A stretch of DNA of 64,000 bases from Melanocharis versteri (Eukaryota > Chordata > Aves > Passeriformes > Melanocharitidae): contig VZTG01006287.1 of NCBI GenBank assembly GCA_013397845.1, positions 1 to 64,000 of the forward strand, given 5' to 3'. The translations under genes were made by a program, and so were the position numbers. This document shows positions 22,117-36,374 of this stretch, in pieces; within the stretch, counting starts at the first letter, position 1; each line of letters opens with the position of its first letter. The notes beneath the pieces are model-generated. The model was not told the origin of the DNA, did not search any database, and worked only from the letters and a program-made list of their open reading frames with translations.

Positions 22117-25100
22117 CTGCACAGGGAGCACACGGTTACCAAGGCATTCCACATGGGGATGAGAAGCACATCAGGCAGCAACAGCAGTGGGGGCACAAGG
22201 TGCTGGTGGACCCAGGCAGAGCATCATACTGCAAGCATGGCATTGTTTGTCACCACCAGCACCTTGGCACGGGGCTCTGTAGGCTCCAGCTCCTCTTGGG
22301 CCACTGGCCCCTGCCGCTCTCCTGGGATCACACAAGTTTCGTGGTGACCCCTGGTGTGGTGGTGGCCCCTCAGGTGTCTCAGGTGCCTCTGCTGCATTAG
22401 GCACATCAAGGACAGTCTGAGCAAGGTGCTGCAGCAGTGAGTTCATGCTACGTCATTCCATGGGGCCAGTAAATCTCAACCCCCTGACAGCAGGAGCAGT
22501 AAAAAGAACATTCTTCCCCGGATTTGCCTCCAGCCTTCCTAGCACATGGCTTTCCAGGGACAGTGCCTCCTGATGCCCACAGTGTCTGCTTCTCAAAGCT
22601 GTCCTGTTGCTGAGCTGCAATTCAGGTAGCTTCTCTTTGCACTTAAAACTTTTCTCTAAACACAATAAACTTTCAAAGTGAAACTTTAAATATGAAATAG
22701 CTTGTAGCTGATATTCTAAACATTGAATTTTGAGCTGATTAGAAAGTCCTAAGCAGGTCAGACATTTCTTTTAAAATACAATCACTAAATTTCAAATAAT
22801 GGAAGGAAAAAGCAGATCCTCTCGGTTTTTTAACTCTTGCTATTAAAATGAAAAGTGTGCTTCATTTCTATTAGCCTCTAATCTCTTCTTACCAGTAAAT
22901 GTGCCTACACAGTCATTCCCGTTATCTTATCAGAAAAATGTTGCTAAGTTGCTAAGCTGCAATAAAAGCAATTTTAGTAAGGTGTAAATCCAAAAGAACA
23001 CAAACCCTGGGTACTCCCACCTTACAATTGCTTTAATTGTTTCTGACCTCTTGACATTTTCAACTAAAAATAAAGCTGGTTAACATTTGTACTTCTGATT
23101 GCAAAATAATCCATTTGTTCAAACAAAATGAGTCATCCAGTCCTTATTAAACTGTTTAATGATGTCTTTGCCAGATTATTTCTTTTACTTGGTATCAAGT
23201 TAAGTGTATTATAAAGCAGAATTAAATAAACAAACTCCACTGAGTTTACATATTTGTTTTGGACAGCTGTAAATTTGAAAGCTGTGAGGCTTTGTACGCT
23301 CAGTGTGCCTGAAAGGCTGGTGCCTTGCTGCCGAGATCAGCAACACATGCAAGGACCCTGCACTTGAACAGATTTTACCAGGATGGGCTTTTTGACTCAC
23401 TGCTTCAAATTTGACCAGCTGAGCAAAACGTAACTCAAGGATTCAGCAGGAGGGTCCCACTGCATCCAAAGGTAAATCCTGCCATGTTCCTGTCCTGCTG
23501 GGTCCTGGGCCTGGGCCCAGCCTGCCAGGGTGGACGGGTCCCTGCCAAAAACCTGATGGTACCAGGCAAACTCTGCAGGAGTCCCAGAATCCAGAAACAG
23601 ACCTGGTGAGATGGTAAAAGCCAAAGCATCACATTGGCAAGCCCAACCAGTGTAAATGGAGCTGCGCACAGTGATGATGTGGAAAGTAAAAATAGTGCAA
23701 AAGTAAGTCTGAGAGCAGAGGCAAGGCCAGCCAAAGCTAGAACTGACTCTGCCTACAGAGAGAGCCTTTTCCCAAGCACTGCCAGCTTCACAAGCCTCCC
23801 CCTGCTTGAGCTGAAATTCCCCAGCTACAGAGATGTATCAGCCACAATTCATCTGCTTAACCAGTAACATTAGCAAAAAAGCAACAAAAATGGTTTGTGT
23901 TTTCCAGTTCAGTGTTTCATGCCTTCACCAATACCTCTGCACTCTTTGGGAGGATGGACTGACTTAAAAGCAGAGCAGATGAAAGCTAGACTATAGTGGG
24001 GAAGAACAAGTGTGGCAAGGTGTCTGTCCATGCTGTACTCTCTCTAGGCCACAAGACAAAATCAGGATGGGGAAGGAGCTGGGAAATAGTTAAGAGTGAT
24101 GAAAGGACCAGGGGAAAGGAAGGTATAATGAGGTGAGACAGGATTGACAAATAATGGACAAAGAGAGCTGTGACTGGCTAAGGAGTCCCAGTAGGGAGAT
24201 CCTAGCGGAGGTGAGAAGTGAGACACCCTGAATGAGGAGAGCACATGGGGCTGGAGCTGCCAAAGGCAGGGAACTGAGAGCGACCAAATGGAGGAGGATG
24301 AGTGCCACGCACAGCGGCTCCTCATATAGGAGGAGCATTGTTAGGAGATCATATAATCGATCCACAGCTGTGATCTGCTGTGAAAAGTGGGAGAGCCAGT
24401 ACTGTCACATCAGCCTGCTCAGCATCAGCACCTCCAAATGGTCTTTGGGATGTGAATGGAGGCAAGCAGAACCACCCTGGGACCACCCATCACTCCCTGG
24501 GAACATGCCACTTCTTTCGCCAGGATCTAACCCTTCCTCTGCTGGATGAATCTCACCTGAAATGGATGCTTGCCACAAGAGAGAAGACAGATTTCCCATT
24601 TTCAGTGCAAAATTTTTTCTTTGCCTAAAAGCAACATTAATGCAGAGGAACAGGCTCTCAAGGGGAAGGAAATGGTTTCATTTCTTTTCCTTCAGACCCT
24701 CCATGCTTTACCCTGAGTTTAAACTCAGCAGCAGCAAGAAGCTGCTTCAGAGGACCTGTAAAACCTTCCCCACAGGAGAGCCTGTCATTTGGTCTTGTCT
24801 TCTGTCCAAATGGAGAAAAGATGCTGGATCTGCCTGGCAAGGCTCACTGGCTTGGGACTGCCTTTCCCAGAGGGGGACAGTAGTTATGAAACTTGCTCTC
24901 AGAGTTGTCCCTGTTTGCAGGCTCTTTGTTCATCAGTGCTTCTTGTTTCAGGGCTACAGAGTAGTTTGGAGTTGGGCACTGAAGTGTGAGGCTCCCTGCA
25001 CCCCCAGCTTTCTGGGTGCTCTGCGAAACCTAGGGGAGGCTTTACTTTTTTTGGTGTGAAATGGAACACTTTGAAAAAACCACTCCTGGAAAGATGCAGT

Positions 25101-28100
25101 GGCCAGGAATGCCAGGACTGTTCCTAAAATGTCTTTTTCTTATCAAGGGTAGTGGCATGATCTGTCTAGATAGACCTGATTGCACAACTGCCTAACACCA
25201 GCAACAGGCAATCATGTGGCTCGACTCAATGGTCCCAGCTCTGGCCTAAAGCAGGGCCGTGGGGGCACAGCCAAGGACAGCACAGGAGTTAAATACCAGG
25301 GCTGCTGTCAGCTCTGTACAGCCTCGCACTTTGTCCTGACTTACTGATACAGTCATGCTCCCCAGAGTCTCCTGTGTTACCTTCCAAGGGAAACGGGGTT
25401 GTAGCACTTATTAATTTCTTTTGGATGGTAACATATATATATATACAAAGCTTTTGACAATCAAGAAACTATTTTGGCTAATTAAATAATCCAGATTTGC
25501 ATGATGACAGATCCCAGATGTCAAAAAAGGCAACTGGTGAAATGTCCCCTCTTTTTCTTAACTCTATTGAGCATTTGTTTGGTTATGGCTGTGGAAAGCA
25601 GCAAGACTATCGCTGCAAGACCTTAGAGCGGGACACTTGCCTGGAAATGATGACAGGACGTGGCCACACACGGGACCATCCAAAGCAGATGAGCACACGT
25701 CCAGCTGGAGTACCTGTGGGTCTGTTCCTACAGCTGATAGCCTACAGAGGCAGCTGTGTGTAGCCAAGGGAACTTATTTCAACTCAGCCATTGACTTACC
25801 AACAATTTTTAACAGAGCAAACTTCACGAGCCGAGTTTTGACTTCTGTATCTCAGAGGGACTGGTTAGGAAACAGAGCTGCCCTTACATCAAACCCGGGG
25901 ACAGGCGAGGGGTGCAGGGCTGGGGAAGGCACTTTCCTGGTGTTACACACACTGGCTATGCCAAGGTGTTTTCTACAGTAGGCTCTGTGCTCAATGACTC
26001 TCATCCCATGCTGTAGTCTTCCTGGCACAAGCCTCATTCACAAGCCAGTCTTCATGTCAAGACAACCTTTATTTTAAATGTCCACATTTAAATGTTCACA
26101 TTTTTATAGAAGAAGATCAATATTAGTAGGGTGAGGCCATGTACTTTATTAGATTAACTGATACAGATGGAAAAAAAGCCTCAGGGGCCCAGTCCCTTCA
26201 TCCAGGCTCAAAAAGAAGCATTAAACTATAAGCTAAATACATGCTAGAAACAGCTGGTCTTACTTTAACCTAATTATGTTGATTACACAAGAAAAAAGGG
26301 TTAAAGAAGGTTTATCAGCAATTTGCAGTAGTTTCTGGGTTGCCTATGCCTATCACTTCCCTTATAAGAACTTTTAAAGGAAGTTAAATATGTACATTGT
26401 GACAACTGCTTTCCTATGAAAACTTTTGAAGAAATGCTGTGTAGTACTATTACTGTGATATAATATGCAATGTTGAAAAGTACATGAGCATAGTGTTTAC
26501 TGCCTGGTAAACGATTTAATTTCACAATACAAATTCACCATAAACTGAGAAACAGAGCCATATCTTCAGAAAAATAAAAAATCAGGACAGAGACAACTAT
26601 ATAGCTCTCTGAACCAAAGCTAGAAGCAGATAAATATCCTCCTTTTTATTCGGTTTAACATTTATTCTGAGTAAGAGAAGTACTATTGTTTTGAAAAATA
26701 CTGTAATATTAGCGGATCTTCAACTTCCTGGGCTTTGTAAATCTGTTTAATTTTTAAATGAGAAAAATCTGTAAATGAAAGAAAGTAATGCATTTAACAC
26801 CCATCTGTATTTCAGCATTTTCTCTAAGTTGCATAGTTTTCAGATATTAAGTCTAGTGCTAGTTCTACAAATCCTAGGGAAAAATAAAGCCTGAACAGAG
26901 ACTGAATGTGTAAGGCCAAGAAAAGACTGAATGGCTTTACTGTGTCTTTGAGAAAACATCATATGAACGGCATGAATCAGTAATCAGCTTATGAAGAATG
27001 GAAATGTCAAACCCTAAAGGGCAGCATTTGGAGTCAGCATTTCCCCTTCCCCAAGGATTTGGCTGCTTTTCCTGAGCAATACAGACAAGCGTATGCACAT
27101 CCCTCTATTTGCACATCTGTGTTTGCTCAGGAGTGTGTGGGGCAGAGTCCAGGCAGAGCAAAGGTGCCCTGGGCCAGGCACGGTGCCAGCGTCCAGCAGC
27201 AGCCCTTGTCCCACAGCATTTATGACCTTGGTAAACTGGACCTTGGTTTTGCAGATGGAGAACTGAAGTACATATGACTGAAATGTCCCAAAATTGGCCG
27301 AGAAGTTTGAGAAGGACTGAACTCAGTGGGTGTCAAGTAAAGAGTGTAGGGCTCCAGACAGGCCAACATCCCCTGACCACTGACTGCCTGCTTCCCTCCG
27401 GAGGGGTCTGATCCCGGAGAGCTCGGCTGGCAGAACCCCGATCAGGAGGTCCCTGAGCACAGGGACAGCCACAAAGGCTGTGTCAGTGCCTGAGGCATGC
27501 AGGAAGGTGGGCTGGCCATGGACCCATCCCAGCAGTGCAGGCAGCCACAGAAACCTTGCGCTGACTCTTCTTCCCTGCTCCTGCAGCTTCTACAATCTCT
27601 TCATGGCTAACTCCAGGCAGCACAAATTACAATAAATGGCTATAGTCTTGCCCTTTCTGGCACGCTACAAGAGCTTTGCTTCTCAGTGCAGATACTTGTC
27701 ACGGTCAAGAAAATTATCCGAAGCCCAAGAAAGACATGAATTCAAGGTGAATTTATTAAAAATCCACAAATTCCCTGTGTGGACAGACTTACTCATTACA
27801 GTGGTGTTACTTCAGTGAATGTTAGTTCATTTTTGAAGTGAATTACACTAAACCAAATTAAGAACATTTTAATTAGTGCTGAGCTCTGCAGAGGGAAATG
27901 GACTACTTATTTCCTTTTGTAGAATGTATTTTTCTTTTAAACTTAAAGAAAGATTGGACTGGCTGTAGTGAACTCTTCAGCTAGAATTGACACCAATACT
28001 AGCCCCTATACTATTAATATTTGTCAGTAAAAACACTGGGCTTTACAAGATCTTTTTTAATCCCATAGAAAGAAAGCTTTCTGGCATGCTTTTGTGAGAA

Positions 28101-30180
28101 ATACTCACTCACTCTGGATAAACTAGAACGAAACATCTTGTACATAACTAAGCACCCTACACAGCACAAATTGCATCTTCTATTTATGCAGAATCAAGTC
28201 AGATTGGTAAAGATGGAAAAGCTTTTTTTGATTGCATTATAATTCAGCTTTTGTGAAGAATTCAGATTTATTCACATGTATTCCAGTCTCAGATTTTATC
28301 TCCATTCTTCTCCTGGACAAAATCAAGTGACAACATCTGGCTCAGGGTATGTGTGTATTATTATTTTTTCTCTCTAAGTAAAATGTATTGTTCACAGGGG
28401 GATCAGAGATTTAGATTTTTGCTCAATCATTTTTGGGCTGCCCCTTCTTTTAGCAAAGCTTGTTGGCTAGCTCTCCTTACAAGTCATCATTACAGGAAGC
28501 TAAGCAAAAATGAGGGAACAAAGTTAGACTTTGCTTGAAATCTCTGGAACAAAAGTTCCAGATCCAGCAACTTACTACCAAGGTAGAGATCCCATGCTGT
28601 CACTCCTATTCTGTGCAACCACAGGCAGCAGGGGAGCCACAGGCACACCTCAGGCTGCAGAACTGGAGCGGGCATTCACAGCCATTTGGGAAAAATGTGG
28701 GCCTTGCTGAGTAGTTTCAGGGAAAGCTCACCAGGAATCAATTCAATTGCTGAAAAACTCCCACAGAGTGTTTACAAGGAAAACAAAGACAGTTAAACCT
28801 GTTTCCATTGCAGTGTCAACCTACACAAGCACATCACAGTGTGCTTTTAAAATACATTTCAGCGTGTGGTGTCACACCGAATGTCCTCACAGCTAGAAAA
28901 TGCAGAATTAGCTGCCTTTTGTTCACCAGTACCTCAGTTGTCTGGCTGGCAAATCTTGATAAAGAAACAACACAGAGACAGAAAATGTCCCAGACCCCAG
29001 CAGTGAATTAAATACCAGCAAGGGTAAAGTCCTGTGTCTCTTGATAAGGCTGCACCCACATCATGAGTGGCTGCCCTCGAGCCAGGTTGGCTCACATGAC
29101 TGGGGATAGCACACACCAACTTTTCTCTCAGGGCTGGTGGTTCCAAGGCAGCTCAGACCAAAGTGCTATGGTAATCACCCTCTCGTGGCTGGGGTACAGC
29201 GATAAATCAGTCAATGGCAGCAGCAGACAAATTCTAATGAGTGACTTTTCATACCAGAAAATCACTGCCACTGCCAGCGATTGCCCGCTGTATTGAGACT
29301 TAGCAGAAGGGCCACAGGGAGGATGGGACATTGCGGCTGCCTGCCCCATCTCCTCTGTGCAGGAATACAGAAGCTCAGAGAACAGTGTGGCACCCTTCAA
29401 ATGCTTGCCCTGCTGAAATAAAAACCCACTGGAAGCACTGCAACTGCTGAACGCTCTGCGAGGGCGGTGGCTTTGAATGGGAAATGTGCCCCGGGGAGCA
29501 CGTACAAATGAGGCCCCTCTGCTCGCCCGGCAGCTGCTGCACGGCAATGATTGCCCAGATCACCTCTACCTCCCGAGGTGGCCAATCCTCCTGCGCACGC
29601 TGCTGCCCCAGCCTGTCACACCGAGCACGGCTGCTTGGGAACACCATCAGCCATGCTTCCAGAAAACAGGAAAGGCTTCCCCAAGGCACAAGTTTCATGC
29701 CATTCTGTCAATAATCCAGTAAGAGCAGTTATTGCTGTTTTCATCTACTGTCTCCCCAGCTTAAACAGCATCAGGCTCTTCTGCCCTGGCAGGAAGCACT
29801 GGACTGTGCTGCTCCCAAGGAAGCCAACTCTGGACTACAGAATTCAGTCTCATATTTCATAACATACACATTTCACACATTAGACAAAACATCTACCTGG
29901 CAAGCTACTGTATGGTGCTGGCAAAGGATATTTCAGTCAATGGGAAAATACGGGTTTCTCATTAATCAGACATCACTAGTACAAAACCACATAAAAAAAT
30001 TAGAATAAACCGCCCCAGTTTGTCTGCAGAGTCAAATGGTCCAAATGACTCAAGGTGCTGCTTCAGGAACAGCCCTATTTGCAATACATTTCAACTCCCA
30101 AAAGACTTCTCCTCAGATACATAGTAAGGGCAAACAAAGAGAAAACCAATTAATAAAAACATCTGCTAAGAACTACTCAC
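22117..30180 (-). other. PEPD: PEPD intron 14
   Basis: An intron of 8,064 bases with a GTGAGT donor and a CAG acceptor. It is mostly AT-rich. It contains a GC-rich patch just inside the 3' end (about 22.17-22.45 kb), a short (AT)n run at 25433-25444 and a GC-richer block at 29.44-29.65 kb. The longest frame, 165 codons on the plus strand at 24562-25059, shows no family resemblance and I treat it as chance. Confidence 0.9.
25433..25444. repeat. Short (AT)n microsatellite
   Basis: Six AT units lie in PEPD intron 14. This is simple sequence. Confidence 0.85.
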
Positions 30181-30372
30181 CCCACCAAAGCCTCTGAAGC
30201 GCTGCAGGACGTCGCGGTTGATGAAGCAGGACTGGGCAGGGTCCCGCAGCGCCTGCTCCAGCAGGCGGTCGATGAAGTAGATGCCCGGCTCGATGGTGAG
30301 CACCATGCCCGGCTGCAGGCGGCGCGCGGTGCGCAGGCTGCGCAGCCCCGGCTCCTCGATGCGCTCCACGCC
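30181..30372 (-). CDS. PEPD: PEPD exon 14, prolidase metal-binding core
   Basis: A phase-0 exon of 192 bases (64 codons), the same length as human exon 14. It encodes GVERIEEPGL to RFRGFGG, human residues 385-448. It contains SLRTAR (arginine equivalent to R398), and TIEPGIYF, whose glutamate matches metal ligand E412. It is flanked by a CTGCAG acceptor and a GTGAGT donor. The exon is markedly GC-rich against its AT-rich introns, and the frame is open with no gaps against the human protein. Because both ends are phase 0, skipping it would remove 64 residues including a metal ligand without shifting the frame. Confidence 0.97.
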
Positions 30373-33300
30373 CTGCAGCACAGACACCTTCTCACACACA
30401 AAGGCAACCCATGGAGGACCTTATATCGAGCCCTCCTATGCCGACTGCTCCATAAGACACACAAAAAAATAATCACAAAGGACTGAAACTTGGCTATGCA
30501 ATTACCTCCCTCTCACCAGTCCTCGTTTAGCTTTCACATAGAGTGATGACCAGTTTTCAACTCAACACCCAAACTGTTTTTTGCACCACAGAAATCTTGG
30601 CTTTGGATATGCTTGGTACTGTTACTCTCTACCTTGGGAGAAATATTATACTACAAAGCAAAAAGAATTACTTGTACTATTCCTTGCTCTACCCTCCTTC
30701 GCAAAGGATGGTATTGTAAGCGACATACAAATCTTGAAATGCCCCTGCCACGTCATGGCTGAAACAGCTGAACTACGCAGCAGAGAACAATTTCTTCAAG
30801 GATATGCAAATACTTATTCTCACCGAATGTTATTAAAATTACACATTTTTGATCTTGATTCAGGGGCAATGAGTCTACACATGACCTCATAAAAGCAGCC
30901 CATTTAAACTAAACTTTTGTCAGATTCAGACTTTCAGGCAACATGGTGCTGATTGGTATTATTAAAAGTTAAGTCAAAACAAGTCCTAACTAGCAAAACA
31001 TTCTCTTCTTCCCAAAAGCTGGTAAAATAAAATGATATATGAGGACGTGCTCAGTCAAGGAATTAGAAACAGTACAAAAACTAGTTCCGGATATTAATTT
31101 TCTTCCCCCAAATGTGCCAGGTATTGCAATATCAGAATAAATATATCTCAATCCCATTAGCTTTTTGAAAATTCTTTGCAACTGTAGCAAAATTTCCACA
31201 ACAAATTATCCTAATGACCCATGAGCAGCTCACAGGCCCACCAGCTTGCAATCCTGCACATACACTCTGCTCATGAAACCTTTCCCGCTTCAGCCAGTGA
31301 GTCAGAGGTTAACACGCCTGCGAGACCACGGCGTTATTTATCCGGTCTCCATATGGCTTTCCTGAATCTTGCTTCTGGCCAAAGCCACGGTACTTTCCCT
31401 TGCTGGCAGAAGGGGCAACTGGTGTCAGCATCACTATCAGCACGACCGGTATCACGTGAATAAACTTCCCCTTTCTCCCAGACAAGCCCTGCCCAGTGCT
31501 ACCCTCGGTGCTGGGGCACCATGTCCCAGCACCGCCGAGCTCCCGTGTTCCTGCCAGGCCAGTGCAGGGGGATGGAGGGAGGCTGGAGCACACTCTGCAC
31601 ATTAATTATGTTTTCATCTTACTGAATCACTCTCTCTTCAGAGTAGATACAGCCCTGCAGTACTGTTTGCTCTTGAACTCCACTTTCAGTTCAGAGAAAG
31701 CCTATTTTACAGAAATACTGCTTTGCAGCAGCCCCTCTGCAGTGTTTGCTTTATTCTCACTGGTTACCCAAACAATGCTGGGGTTGCTTTTGTTCCCTTT
31801 GCAGAGCTTATTCTGTACCAATGCACAGCATCTTACAGTAGCCAAGATTTCTAGAGCTAACCAGCCTGGACATTTGGACGTAGGTTTGCCAATTTTGACT
31901 TTGTGTTCGATATGTTTTATGTCATAAGTTTGATTTGGACTTTGCAGAGTACTATATATTACACCAAAATAAGAAAACATGGTTTTGTTTTACTGAGCCT
32001 AGGAAACAAGAATACTGTGACATTAAGCAAGGCATTTTGAATTTGTATTCTTATCAAAACTCAAAGAAAATCAATATATTTCTAAATTTGAAACAATAAC
32101 TGCACTGAAATGGAGCCATTTTTTCTCTCATACTGTCCCTTGGGGTTTGGCATTTCACACATTCATTGTAATGTGTAAAGGAAATGAGGGCACCCAATCT
32201 TGTGGATTAATCTCTCCATGAGCTGTAAACAATTAGATTAGTGTCCGGACCTTTTGGTGCCTCGCCAACTATCTATCGGCTACTTTACAACAAACAACCC
32301 ATATTTGGCTTTTAAGTACACTTCTCAATTCTACTTGTAAATGCCTTTTCCAAGGCAGTCAATCCAAGACAGATGCTAGAAAGACAAATGCAGAGCAAGG
32401 AAAACAATGGCAAACATCCTCTGAAGGCAGCCCTGGCACAGCATCCATATTTTTTTGCCTTTACTTAAAATAAATGATGTTTAACATCAGGTGTGACAAC
32501 AAAGCCTCAGCAGCCCCCTTTATTTACCTCTGTAGAGCTGCTAAAGCAATGGTAGGCATTTTGTCTAGACTGCTTGCAGTCTGATCCTGCTTTTAGTTCT
32601 TCTTTCAAGAAGCTAACAGCAACTCAGGAACAAGACCCAAGATACACATTTGGAAATGTCTCTCAGCAATGCAGGGAGATTCCCCAAGGCACTTGAATAT
32701 TGCTGCTCACGCAAAAGTAAAATTTTAACTTCTCTGGAAGGAATTCACAAAGGGTTTTTGATATTCCCCCCATCCTAACTCAGTCCTGGGTTGTGCTGGC
32801 TCTAGGTTTCATCTCCAGGGTTTTGGATTCTGCAGGTACTGATGCAGCTATTTCCCTACCATGAAAGCATCTCTAGTGGGCCTTCAAAGAAAGCGTAACA
32901 CTGCTCAGCTTTCCAAAGCTGAAAAGCAAGCAGGGCAGCAGTGGGTGGGCTTGTCCCTTTTAACAGAGACTAGCAAGGTGTTCACCAGGAGATGTGTGAA
33001 ATGGATGAGGAGAGACAGGTTCTGGCTATGGCTTGTATGCGGCCACTCACACTCTGAGCAGAGGACAGCCTCAACCCAATTTGCTGTGAGGCTGAAGGAC
33101 AAAATGAGCTGGCACAGGAAATAAGCAGAGAGGGGCCAGTGACCAAACTGGGTAGATGACAAAATCCCTTCTTTTGAGAACAGTGCTGGATTAAAACATA
33201 CATCAGTCTATGGCCTCAGCATCCCAAGTGACATCTGATCTCTGGGCACTCATGACCACCTTGGTAGCCACCATACCCATCAGGTCCAGGGTCTGCCAGC

Positions 33301-33770
33301 TCTCAGTCTGCTGTGGCTGTTTAAGAAAAGTAGGACAAACTGAGGATGTTTTTTAATGACTGGAACACCACAATCCCCAAACATAAGATGACAGGTCTGA
33401 AACAAGACTTGCCATTTTTCATCACGTCAAACTCTCTTGGGAGCAAAGCCCGACAGGGAAACCTCACACTGTCATCCGTCAGTATGAACCTTCTGCCATT
33501 AATGGATTTCCTTCTTTGCAAGGAGCAACCTTCCCTACATCTCGCAGCTAAACGACTCAAGCTTTGTTTTCAACAATGACCATGACGTTGTTTTATAGTC
33601 AGATGAAATGAAGAGTGAAAATGTGAGTACTGGTACAGCAGCTGTGTAGGTACCTGTTTCTATCACCATTATATCCTGGAGGCCTGGCCACTGAGCAGGA
33701 CCCTTGTCACAGTGCTGCACAGAGAGAAAGTGTAAGCTGGTAATTTGCCCCCAAAAAGTGTACAGGATAG

Positions 33771-33845
33771 TCTAGAAAATAGCAATGCCTCGGCATCGAA
33801 AAAGAATAATCTAGAAAATAGTAATGCATCAGCATCTAAAAAGAG
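33771..33845. repeat. 39-bp tandem duplication (2 copies)
   Basis: Two copies start with TCTAGAAAATAG, at 33771 and 33810. They differ at several positions, including loss of both CpGs in the second copy (CTCGGCATCGAAA versus ATCAGCATCTAAA), the pattern expected from CpG decay. Confidence 0.8.
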
Positions 33846-36091
33846 ACTTGCAGTTATATTCTGTATAAAATTAAATTTTGAGTAACTGTTTATTCTCCTG
33901 TATATTGCAACAACAGACTATATCTGAAATTGTTTTCTAAGACTGACTTTATTTGGAGGTTCTGCTCACATTTTAAAATTGAGACACTCCTCTCCCAGTA
34001 AGCACAGATGTATGACACTGTCATTTGTGACTGTACTCCTGCCAAGAACATTGGATTCCAATTAATGGTTCATCTAAGGTAACAAAAACCAGCATGTCTA
34101 GGCAATAAGGACTGTCAAGGGAACAAGAGAATTATTATGTAAACTGATTTTTATTACTATGTAAGCAAAATAAAAGTTCAAATTAAGTGTACAGTAATAC
34201 AAAATAGTACTATTTTTGGAATAACCAGGGAATTAGGAAGTATGCAAATCTGCCTGTTTCCCAGAAAATGGGCTGTGGCAGACTTGAATTTGCAATATCC
34301 CCAGAATATCTCAGTATAAAGATGAACGCCTGCTTGCTCCTAAGCAACTCAATGGTTAATATGTTGCTTTTTCCATGGAAGAACTGCACTGTGTATCATG
34401 CTGGATCTTGTTCCACAGGCACTGTCTACCAGGCAAAGCAATCAGAAGCAGAGATAGCTCCAGGCCCACTTGGGCCTGATCCTGGTTTGTCTTTGGATCA
34501 GAACAGAAGAAAGCCACAGGTGACATCCCTGTGCTGGCTGGTGCTCACCCACAGGGCCATGGCAGCAGCTAGAGCTGCACAAGTGCAGAGAGATGCAAGG
34601 GCACCCTCCTGGCCAAAACCAGAGGCTGCAAGCTGGCATCACCCCAAGGTTTCCTCAAGCCAGCAATGGCAACAAACCCCAGCCATGGCAGAGAACACCT
34701 GAGGTACCCGTAACTGCAAACACTGAACCACAGCAAAAGACTCATTAGTGACACAATCTAGTTTCACGTTCTCTTTTCCAGCTAAATCATCACAGAACTT
34801 TTTGGAGCCTGACAGACTGTCCCAGTTGGAACACATCCAGTACAGTGAAGTCCTAACCACTTACCAAGCTAAGTGCAATCAAGTATTTAAATTAATCAGA
34901 ATACTAACATTACATTTAGATAATACGAAATGAGCGCCAAAGTGAAATCTCATCTCTTTCCCCTATTCTCCCACTGCATATACCCAACTTCTAATTAGCT
35001 CATTTAATGTAAAAAGAACAGAGCTCCGTGCAGCTAATAAAATAAAAGTCTCAAATTCCATTTGACGTGTCTCCTGGTCCCTTCTCTCTAAGCCCTTGTT
35101 TCACTTGCTGAGTGTTACTAATGAAGATTAGTTTATTTGATGTATCCTGCTTTTCCCCAGCAGCCTGAGCTGCCTTTAGCCACCTGAAGGAGCAGCTGTT
35201 AGTCCTGCCTTTGAAATCAGCAGCAGGTTACAGGAGAAAATGCCCCAAGCACCACATATCACTCATGGCATTTGCAAATCAAAGCCTCCACTTCTGCAGG
35301 AGAATCTAATTACTAGCTGGAGCTTTTGGGACACAGCTCAAAGTTAATATTAGAGGAATAGAGGACGTATGATGTTTAACTGGCTTTTTTACTTGAAGTG
35401 TTTTCTTATTTTTTCTAAGTATTAACTATGGTATCAGGTTTAAGTTACCTAATAATTTTCCTGTTATTGCAGGGAATGAGGAAGAATCATCTGCCACTTA
35501 TTCGAGGCACTGCTGCCTGATGATTCAGCTGGAGCTGAATTTCAATCCATTGCTACAGTGTGGTTCTCAGCAGAACTACCCATATAATTTTTGCTTTCTG
35601 ATCCTCTGATGTTACCAAGCTCCAGTGCTATCATAACGGAAGTAACAAAACATACAGACTATATTTTTTCTCTTTTCTTAAAACCTAAGTTTGAGAAAAA
35701 AAGAGACAGCAAATAGTAAAACTCACCAAGTTGACAACTACAGCATTAACCTGAAAGATGAGGAGACTCTTTAGAAGAAACATAAGCAAGTATCTCCAGC
35801 AGAAAAAATTAAACAGAACTAATGAAACCCAAACCAAGCAACTAAAAACCTGAAGTCCGTAACACCTTCTTTCTCAGCAGAGGAGGGGAACCCCGTGGTA
35901 TGACAGGGCATGTCTGCACCACGGCACTGCACTGACCCAGCACCTGAGGCTTCCCTCCTCTTCTGCCTCTGCTCAAGTCCTAAGTTCCATAAACACCCAG
36001 ACTCCAGCATCTGTCCTAACAGGGAAAAGCTGCTGGGAACTGATCACAACTTTTCTGAACACAAGATGACACAGCAAGGTGAGAAGATCTA

Positions 36092-36185
36092 CTAGCCTAA
36101 CTCTGGAAGGGGTTTAAACTCCACCGAAGACTCCTAGGCTGACTCTGGGAGGGGTTTAAACCCCACAGAAGAATCCTAGGCTGAA
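36092..36185. repeat. 42-bp tandem duplication (2 copies plus start of a third)
   Basis: Copies begin at 36092, 36134 and 36176 (partial, CTAGGCTGAAGG). Each full copy contains GGGGTTTAAAC at the same offset. The two full copies differ at about seven positions. Confidence 0.85.
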
Positions 36186-36350
36186 GGAAACTCTCCTGGT
36201 TGGTGTTTGATCCAGCAGGTAACAATAAGCACCAAGGACTTCAGTGCTGATCTTCATGGAAATGCAGTTTTCACTCATCTGTTTCCTTCCTGCACGCTGC
36301 CTGCTCAGTGGCTGTATGTTTGTTTTTGCTACGCAGGAATTCAAAGAATC

Positions 36351-36374
36351 AAAAAAAAAAAAAAAAAAAAAAAA
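36351..36374 (+). repeat. Poly-A homopolymer, 24 bases
   Basis: An uninterrupted run of 24 A on the plus strand, flanked by near-matching GAATTCAAAG and GGATTCAAG. I saw no retrocopy upstream, so it is most simply a mononucleotide repeat. Confidence 0.85.

Noticed and set aside
24562..25059. 165-codon plus-strand frame in PEPD intron 14
   Set aside because: No family resemblance, and overlapping open frames exist on both strands.
36351..36374. Poly-A tail of a processed retrocopy
   Set aside because: No gene-like sequence precedes it, and the flanking near-match is too short and imperfect to be a convincing target-site duplication.
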